Source of the DNA: Nanobdellota archaeon | GTDB taxonomy: Archaea; Nanobdellota; Nanobdellia; Woesearchaeales; GW2011-AR9 | Assembly (NCBI GenBank): GCA_018812355.1 | Contig: JAHJDQ010000024.1 | Span: forward strand, 1-9,986 | Direction: 5' to 3' | Length of the DNA stretch: 9,986 nucleotides | Shown: positions 5,807-9,986 of the stretch, in pieces | Layout of the letters: every line of letters begins with the position of its first letter | Position numbering within the stretch: the first letter of the stretch is position 1 | Program-made: the position numbers and the translations under genes | The notes under the pieces: generated by a model | Told to the model about the DNA's origin: nothing | The model's input: only the letters and a program-made list of their open reading frames with translations | Databases searched by the model: none

Positions 5807-6760
5807 ATGGCTGTTAAGACTAAGTTTACAAAAGAGATATTTGAAAGAATTCTTGCCGATTATGATTTAGGTACTTTAAAAAGTTTTAAATCATTTGCCA
5901 GAGGATATGTTCAAACTAATATCTTGTTAGAAACATCTAAAGGAAAATTTGCGTTTAGATATTATGAACATAGATCAGAAAAATATGTTCTTTTTGAAGT
6001 TAATGTACTTCATTACTTTCATGAACATAAATATCCTTGTGCAATGCCAATAAGAAATATTCATGGAGACTTTATTGGAGAATATAAGAAGAAATATTAC
6101 GCTATTTTTGATTATGTAGAAGGAAAGCACATTAAGAAACCAAATAAAATTCAATCTCATGAGTTGGGTAAGTATCTTGCTAAACTTCACAATATTTCAC
6201 AAGGCTATAGGCCTGATTATTGGGATGTTAGAGAAGCTAAAGATGGGAAGTTTTGTTTAGATATTGCAAAAGTTGAAGCAAAACGATTTAAATCAAAAAC
6301 TAAAGCTAATGAAAGATTACAAATTTTAAAGAATGAAATTAGTAAAGTAAAATTTCCAGGTTCTCTTCCAAAGGGAGTATGCCATGGTGATTGGGACATT
6401 ACTAATTTAAAATTTGAGGGTAATAGAATAGTAGGAGTTTTGGATTTTGATGATGCTTGTTATACTCATTTGATATTTGATGTTGCTAATTTTATTTATT
6501 ATTGGGCTTGGATGAGAGAAAGAAAGTTTAATTTTGTTAGAGCAAGATCTTTATTGAAAGATTACTTGAAATATAGGAAACTTTCTGAAACGGAGAAAAA
6601 ATATTTGTTTGACAGTATAAAAATGGTTATCTTTACTTACATGGGTTGGTTTTTCTATGATAAATGGAAAAATGAAGATATTTTTGTAAAATCCATGAAG
6701 AGACTTCAGTTCTTAGATAGTATTGGCCGAGATGAGTTCTATAATAAATTATTTAAGTAA
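5807..6760 (+). CDS. Phosphotransferase of the APH / homoserine kinase type II family
   Basis: This 317-residue protein has the protein-kinase-like fold of aminoglycoside, choline and homoserine kinases. The N-terminal lobe has the nucleotide-binding loop region RGYVQTNILLETSKGKFAF (32-50). R51 follows at about the position where many relatives have Lys, and E64 is a plausible helix-C glutamate. The catalytic loop is H193-G-D-W-D-I-T-N200, with D195 as base and N200 as metal ligand. The DFG-equivalent is L212-D-F-D-D216. The length equals type II ThrB (about 315 residues). The cytosolic enzyme would transfer ATP phosphate to a small-molecule hydroxyl, such as homoserine, an aminoglycoside or an amino sugar. 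The substrate cannot be told from sequence alone, and no threonine-pathway genes are nearby. It is transcribed alone from its own TATA box and converges on the next gene 28 bases away. Confidence 0.83.
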   Translation: MAVKTKFTKEIFERILADYDLGTLKSFKSFARGYVQTNILLETSKGKFAFRYYEHRSEKYVLFEVNVLHYFHEHKYPCAMPIRNIHGDFIGEYKKKYYAIFDYVEGKHIKKPNKIQSHELGKYLAKLHNISQGYRPDYWDVREAKDGKFCLDIAKVEAKRFKSKTKANERLQILKNEISKVKFPGSLPKGVCHGDWDITNLKFEGNRIVGVLDFDDACYTHLIFDVANFIYYWAWMRERKFNFVRARSLLKDYLKYRKLSETEKKYLFDSIKMVIFTYMGWFFYDKWKNEDIFVKSMKRLQFLDSIGRDEFYNKLFK

Positions 6761-6788
6761 ATTTTGTTTAATTCTAATTGCTCTAGAT

Positions 6789-7817
6789 TTATTTCCCTTC
6801 CCTCTCTTTAACTACTGCTTCTACATCAATAATCCCTTTATTCATTCCTAGTACAAAATATCGTCTACTGTCTTCATCATCAATACACTTGTCAGGAAAA
6901 ATTCTACCAATAACTCCATCTATCGTTGTTTGATCGATGATGGGAACTTCTTCAAACGGCCCACCAACTACTTCTTCTCGAAAATATTCTGGTTCTTCAG
7001 ATACGATAATACATTGAGGAATAATATTTCGTGGCTGAATGCACACCTCGGATTCATCCATTAGTTTATTTGTATCTAATCGTATTACCTTAGAACTAGT
7101 TATATTAGCCATTGCAAGAATCAAACCAGAAGTAAGGTATTGAACAACTTCTTGTGCACTATATTTATGGGGAAGCTTATCTAATGAATAACCAAATCTT
7201 TCAGCAATTTCCCAAAACTTTTCACAAACACCAGAATCAATTCCTTCTTTTTTTGATTGTGACCAATTTAATCGAGATAACTCTATTTGAATACATAGAG
7301 TATCTAGTCTATTTAAATAATCTGCTGGGAAAATTACTACATTAGGATCGTCTTCAATGAAGCTATACTCATAACCATAGGTACAGAAAATTCCGTCTGC
7401 GCCAACTTTTTGTTCAAATCTTCCGGTACTGTCAGGACCAAGTGGATTTTCTCCTAAATTCTTGAATTCTCCATCTTTAATTATTTGTAATAATCTTCGA
7501 TCGTTTACTCTATGATACAAGCTTTGATTATCAATATGTCCATCCACATCTTCAGCTCGAAGTTTTGCTTCATCCATTTCTTCTCCATCTGAATAAGTAT
7601 CGCCTTTCAGAGCATTAACTCTGTCCTTGATTTGAAGAAAATATCCCTTTGGAACAGACTCAACAACCCACGAAAAAAATAATTCTGCTGCATAGGCAGG
7701 ATCAACTCTCATTTTTGTTCGTCTAGCTTGAGGCAATCTTTCTCCAACAACAGCGTCAATTCTATCGATGATTCCATCTTCATGCAGAATATCTTTTAAC
7801 TGGTAATGAAGCTTCAT
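6789..7817 (-). CDS. Uncharacterised protein with possible ADP-ribosyltransferase-like motifs
   Basis: I do not recognise the full-length family of this 342-residue protein. Residues 100-118 read L-Y-H-R-V-N-D-R-R-L-L-Q-I-I-K-D-G-E-F. This resembles the start of DarT-like and RNA 2'-phosphotransferase-like ADP-ribosyltransferase domains (Y-H-x-T, then L..I...G). Residues 257-271, EVCIQPRNIIPQCII, resemble the last motif of that fold, where a catalytic Glu precedes a strand and an I-P-x-x-I turn. Between them a DGIFCT stretch (141-146) may match the middle strand. H102 and E257 are candidate active-site residues. The ~95-residue N-terminus and ~60-residue C-terminus are unassigned. The ATG overlaps the stop of the Lrp-type regulator gene (ATGA) and AAGGAG lies just before it, so it is co-translated with that regulator. 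The gene is secure; the fold call is tentative. Confidence 0.72.
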   Translation of the reverse strand: MKLHYQLKDILHEDGIIDRIDAVVGERLPQARRTKMRVDPAYAAELFFSWVVESVPKGYFLQIKDRVNALKGDTYSDGEEMDEAKLRAEDVDGHIDNQSLYHRVNDRRLLQIIKDGEFKNLGENPLGPDSTGRFEQKVGADGIFCTYGYEYSFIEDDPNVVIFPADYLNRLDTLCIQIELSRLNWSQSKKEGIDSGVCEKFWEIAERFGYSLDKLPHKYSAQEVVQYLTSGLILAMANITSSKVIRLDTNKLMDESEVCIQPRNIIPQCIIVSEEPEYFREEVVGGPFEEVPIIDQTTIDGVIGRIFPDKCIDDEDSRRYFVLGMNKGIIDVEAVVKEREGK

Positions 7818-8815
7818 TCTCCTTCCCTCTCCTTAACCAGTAAATCAATTGCTTTCTGAGGAGCGTAATCAATCTCTTCAAAATAATCGTCTGCATGTAA
7901 AGAATGAACATACTTTCCAAACTTACTGTAAAAATCTTCTTGAAATTGCTGAAAGTCCGCTAAACTTTCAAAGATAAACCGGCCTGTTAAATCGTACCGG
8001 CCAAAAGTTAAAGTGAGAGCTTTAATTTCTTTCATGCCTAACAGATGACTTTTAATTTCTTTAAGCTTCTTCATTCCGCCAAACTTTAACCTGATTAAAA
8101 CGTGTTTGTGTAAATAACCTAAAGGCAAGGAATTTAATGATGGTCTGATATAATAAATTACTTCTTTCTTGATTAAATCTTCATAGATCTGCCGTACTTT
8201 TGGCAAGGTACTGTCAATCTCCTTCGCAATCTTGTGAAATGAAGCCCGAGGATCTTTTAATAAGACAGAAATAAATTTCATTTCTTTGTCAGAGAGATTA
8301 ATTTCTTTTTCATGATATCTTAACTTATCATGTAAAATTGGTTCTTTATTTTTAAACAAATAATTATGAGCTAAAGAATAACCGTTATAACAAAGCAATA
8401 AGCGATAATTAATAATGACATCACTAAAATGTTCTCCTAAATTACTGATAACTTCTTCTAACTGATTAATTTTTTTAACATGAATTACAGTATACAGCTG
8501 ATACTTTCCGACAACTTTTATAATATCAACAACTTCGGGCTTATTCTTAAGATAATCAATTAATTCAGGAACTTTATGCTGATTGACTACCTGTAAATAT
8601 AACGAATGAGTTTGAAATCCTAATTTAGAAATGTCCATCACAACAACATCACCAATATAAATCCCTAACTCTTTTAATCTTTTAATGCGATAAATAACGT
8701 AGTCAACACCTTTCCCAATTTTCTGAGCGATGTTAGAAATACTTTGTCGTCCATTTTTATTTAGTTCATACAGTATTTTCCTGTCAAACTCATTAATTGT
8801 TACGGAATTACTCAT
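7814..8815 (-). CDS. Lrp/AsnC-family transcriptional regulator with two tandem modules
   Basis: This 333-residue protein contains two complete Lrp/AsnC units. The first has a helix-turn-helix at ~8-60 (DRKILYELNKNGR, IAQKIGKGVDYV) and an alpha/beta ligand-binding RAM domain at ~65-140, with the G-K-Y-x-L turn at 103-107. The second has a helix-turn-helix at ~173-225 (SDKEMKFISVLLKDPR, KIAKEIDSTLPKV) and a RAM domain at ~233-315, with the matching G-R-Y-D-L at 272-276. Bacterial Lrp is about 165 residues with one unit; double-length forms are typical of archaea. A single chain can therefore mimic a dimer. RAM domains usually bind amino acids or related effectors. The ATG has AGGAG (8827-8823) seven bases upstream. 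It heads a two-gene unit with the ADP-ribosyltransferase-like gene and probably regulates it, and perhaps the divergent small genes too. Confidence 0.88.
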   Translation of the reverse strand: MSNSVTINEFDRKILYELNKNGRQSISNIAQKIGKGVDYVIYRIKRLKELGIYIGDVVVMDISKLGFQTHSLYLQVVNQHKVPELIDYLKNKPEVVDIIKVVGKYQLYTVIHVKKINQLEEVISNLGEHFSDVIINYRLLLCYNGYSLAHNYLFKNKEPILHDKLRYHEKEINLSDKEMKFISVLLKDPRASFHKIAKEIDSTLPKVRQIYEDLIKKEVIYYIRPSLNSLPLGYLHKHVLIRLKFGGMKKLKEIKSHLLGMKEIKALTLTFGRYDLTGRFIFESLADFQQFQEDFYSKFGKYVHSLHADDYFEEIDYAPQKAIDLLVKEREGE

Positions 8816-8822
8816 TATTTAG

Positions 8823-8870
8823 CTCCTAAATTCAGTGTTTTTAGGTAAAAAGCAACAGTTACTTTTAAAT
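8823..8870 (-). promoter_or_regulatory. Promoter and ribosome-binding site of the Lrp-type regulator operon
   Basis: On the minus strand ATTTAAAA (8870-8863) is a TATA-like box. The expected start near 8842 would give a leader of roughly 25 bases, with AGGAG at 8827-8823, seven bases before the ATG. Spacing of all three elements is normal for archaea. Confidence 0.5.
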
Positions 8871-8891
8871 ATTCCGATTATTTTCTACTGA

Positions 8892-8916
8892 TAAGTGGTA
8901 CTGGTAAACCCACTTA
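8892..8916. repeat. 7-bp inverted repeat between divergent genes (operator candidate)
   Basis: TAAGTGG (8892-8898) is the exact reverse complement of CCACTTA (8910-8916), with an 11-base spacer. It lies upstream of both the Lrp-type regulator gene and the divergent ribbon-helix-helix gene. Half-sites centred 18 bases apart could suit a dimeric or tandem regulator. It could also fold as a hairpin in a transcript. Confidence 0.42.
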
Positions 8917-8934
8917 GCAAATAAAACCAGAAAA

Positions 8935-9135
8935 ATGATTAAAACAAAAAAAATAGCTCTTCGTTTAGATCGCTTTGAATGTGATCAAATGAAACAGGAC
9001 GCAAAATTAAAAGGACATTCTGGTATCTCTGATTATCTAAGAACGTTAGCTAAGCAAGAGAAAGGAATGCAAGAAAAGATTGCTGAAATGCACATTCTAG
9101 TAAAAAGACTTGTTCAACAGCAAGAGGTAAAGTAG
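8935..9135 (+). CDS. Ribbon-helix-helix DNA-binding protein
   Basis: This 66-residue protein begins MIKTKKIALRLDRFECDQM. The alternating basic and hydrophobic strand KKIALRL (5-11), followed by two helices (ECDQMKQDAKLKG and GISDYLRTLAKQ), is the ribbon-helix-helix pattern of small repressors, antitoxins and plasmid mobilisation accessory proteins. Residues ~43-66 form an extra helix (MQEKIAEMHILVKRLVQQQ), probably for oligomerisation. No Shine-Dalgarno run precedes the ATG (only CCAGAAAA), so initiation is weak or uses a short leader. Two more tiny genes follow at short spacing, so the three form a unit. It may regulate its own promoter at the inverted repeat upstream; that is inference. Confidence 0.75.
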   Translation: MIKTKKIALRLDRFECDQMKQDAKLKGHSGISDYLRTLAKQEKGMQEKIAEMHILVKRLVQQQEVK

Positions 9136-9147
9136 ATGGGAGGAATA

Positions 9148-9267
9148 ATGAAAATGGAAACTGTCCCAAAAATCGATGTTCAGATTGTTTATAGCCGGTT
9201 GTTAGATAAAATCTCAGTACTATGTAGAGAAGCCGAAGCAGAACTGAAAGAGTTACAGCAAAGATGA
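9148..9267 (+). CDS. Tiny 39-residue helical protein
   Basis: The ORF reads MKMETVPKIDVQIVYSRLL, then a charged helix (AEAELKELQQR) and TGA. GGGAGG at 9138-9143 stands four bases before the ATG at 9148, a good ribosome-binding site; an in-frame ATG at 9136 lies ahead of it and is rejected. The gene lies 12 bases after one ribbon-helix-helix gene and overlaps the next by 4 bases (ATGA). That spacing and the ribosome-binding site are the only evidence that it is real. The function is unknown. Confidence 0.5.
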   Translation: MKMETVPKIDVQIVYSRLLDKISVLCREAEAELKELQQR

Positions 9268-9437
9268 ATGTAAAACTATGGGGTGAGGATACTAGGAAAA
9301 AGCAAAGAGTTACGATTAGACTAGATTCTTATCTATTGAATTTATTACAGCAAAAATCAAATCAAAATGATATTACAGTATCAGATACAATCAGAGATCT
9401 TCTTTCAGAATCTTTAAATCAAGAAAATTCTGCATAA
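9264..9437 (+). CDS. Second small ribbon-helix-helix protein
   Basis: A 57-residue protein starts at the ATGA overlap with the 39-residue gene. After MNVKLWGEDT comes RKKQRVTIRLDSYLLNLL, the strand and first helix of a ribbon-helix-helix fold. DITVSDTIRDLLSESL then forms the second helix, with the S-D-T-I-R-D-L-L pattern common in this fold. The DNA contacts would come from QRVTIRL. No independent ribosome-binding site is clear, so translation is probably coupled. Its 3' end overlaps the convergent PLD gene by 19 bases. Two such proteins within 500 bases could be a homologous pair, an antitoxin-like set, or a remnant of plasmid functions. No matching toxin is recognised. Confidence 0.7.
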   Translation: MNVKLWGEDTRKKQRVTIRLDSYLLNLLQQKSNQNDITVSDTIRDLLSESLNQENSA

Positions 9438-9986
9438 AGTCGGTTAAACTCTTCTAGGTATTTTTGAGCAATTGCTTTATCTTTAATAATGAGGATATTC
9501 TCATCATTATTATTCTCACCATTGTTAGAAGGATTAAATGAGCCCGTGACAACCGTTTCTTCATCAATGATGAAAACTTTATGGTGCATTGCTCCAGGAT
9601 TCTTATCTTTAATAACATCTATGCCTTGATATTCAAACACTTTGTAATTACTATACTCACTTCCAGAGCCTCTTGATTCAAAGATTCCTTTGATAGTTAC
9701 ATTGCCTTCTAAGTGTCTGAGCAGGATAGCATTACCGATTTTCTCGTGCGTAAAAGAAAAAGTCATAAAGTAAATACTTTCTTTAGCATTACGAATCAAA
9801 TCGGAAATTATATAAACTGCACCAACTTCCTGACCTGTAGAAGATAATTGTATCTTGCAGTCCTCGGGACAAAAATAAGAAGATATAGTAATGTTTCCTA
9901 AATTAACTTGCGGATTTAATACTTCCTCACCTTTCTTAAATGTCCCGTTCCACATTTCCTGAAATTCCGCTTCATAGTTAGCAGCT
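9419..9986 (-). CDS. Phospholipase D-family protein, C-terminal half, cut by window edge
   Basis: The frame stays open to the last base. Residues before the ATG at 9955 read AANYEAEFQEM, continuous with the family consensus, so the real start is outside the window. Counting from that internal Met, the HKD motif is complete: H124-x-K126-x4-D131-x6-G138-S139-x-N141, inside MHHKVFIID and GSFNPS, with E152 downstream. The preceding segment YIISDLIRNAKESIYFMTFSFT is the usual strand-helix core before an HKD half. PLD-family enzymes normally use two HKD motifs; the first should lie in the missing N-terminal half. The enzyme would hydrolyse phosphodiesters in DNA, RNA or phospholipid; bacterial and archaeal relatives are often nucleases. 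It converges with and overlaps the small ribbon-helix-helix gene. Confidence 0.85.
   Translation of the reverse strand, partial: AANYEAEFQEMWNGTFKKGEEVLNPQVNLGNITISSYFCPEDCKIQLSSTGQEVGAVYIISDLIRNAKESIYFMTFSFTHEKIGNAILLRHLEGNVTIKGIFESRGSGSEYSNYKVFEYQGIDVIKDKNPGAMHHKVFIIDEETVVTGSFNPSNNGENNNDENILIIKDKAIAQKYLEEFNRLYAEFS

Noticed and set aside
9136..9138. ATG one base after the first ribbon-helix-helix stop as the start of the tiny gene
   Set aside because: It overlaps the GGGAGG ribosome-binding site that serves the ATG at 9148.
9953..9955. ATG as the true start of the PLD-family gene
   Set aside because: The frame continues without a stop to the window edge with family-like residues, and the first HKD motif is missing, so the gene is truncated by the window.
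1..9986. tRNA, rRNA, insertion sequence or CRISPR array
   Set aside because: I saw no cloverleaf-like arms with a TTCGA-type loop, no transposase motif, and no regularly spaced repeats on either strand by reading; a tRNA or CRISPR scan was not run.

Overview
This AT-rich window (by eye roughly one third G+C) most likely comes from an archaeon, possibly a small-genome DPANN-type lineage. The signs are archaeal: promoters are single TATA-like boxes about 25 bases before the expected transcript start, one gene appears leaderless, there is a 333-residue regulator with two Lrp/AsnC modules in tandem, and there is a CARF-like/winged-helix regulator of the Csa3 type. The lineage is an inference; there is no rRNA or tRNA gene here to settle it.

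Layout. (1) Bases 1-1678, plus strand: the end of an N6-adenine DNA methyltransferase and a short two-TRD specificity subunit, with no restriction subunit visible. (2) Bases 1683-1796: a broken 5' piece of a PD-(D/E)XK/Cas4-like nuclease gene, marking a rearrangement junction. (3) Bases 4654 down to 1747, minus strand: a tightly packed three-gene operon encoding a CARF-like + winged-helix regulator, an unrecognised coiled-coil protein, and a DUF2779 protein that joins a Cas4-like iron-sulfur nuclease to a DEDD-type exonuclease. (4) Bases 4655-4785: a divergent promoter region rich in inverted and direct repeats. (5) Bases 4786-5563, plus strand: three small genes (coiled coil, unknown, HNH nuclease). 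(6) Bases 5564-5806: non-coding, with a T-rich tract and a G+C-rich hairpin element. (7) Bases 5807-6760, plus strand: an apparently leaderless APH/homoserine-kinase-II-like phosphotransferase. (8) Bases 8815 down to 6789, minus strand: the tandem Lrp/AsnC regulator overlapping by 4 bases a protein with faint ADP-ribosyltransferase-like motifs. (9) Bases 8935-9437, plus strand: three tiny genes, two of them ribbon-helix-helix proteins. (10) Bases 9419-9986, minus strand: the C-terminal half of a phospholipase D-family protein, cut by the window edge.

The content (modification enzyme, Cas4-like, HNH and PLD nucleases, many small DNA-binding proteins, a broken gene) resembles an accessory or defence-type region. 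The best candidate for an undescribed system is the CARF-like regulator / unknown protein / Cas4-DEDD operon: a possible ligand-sensing regulator co-transcribed with a two-headed nuclease and no CRISPR array nearby. Its own promoter region holds repeats that could be its operators. The ADP-ribosyltransferase-like gene coupled to an Lrp-type regulator is a second, weaker candidate.
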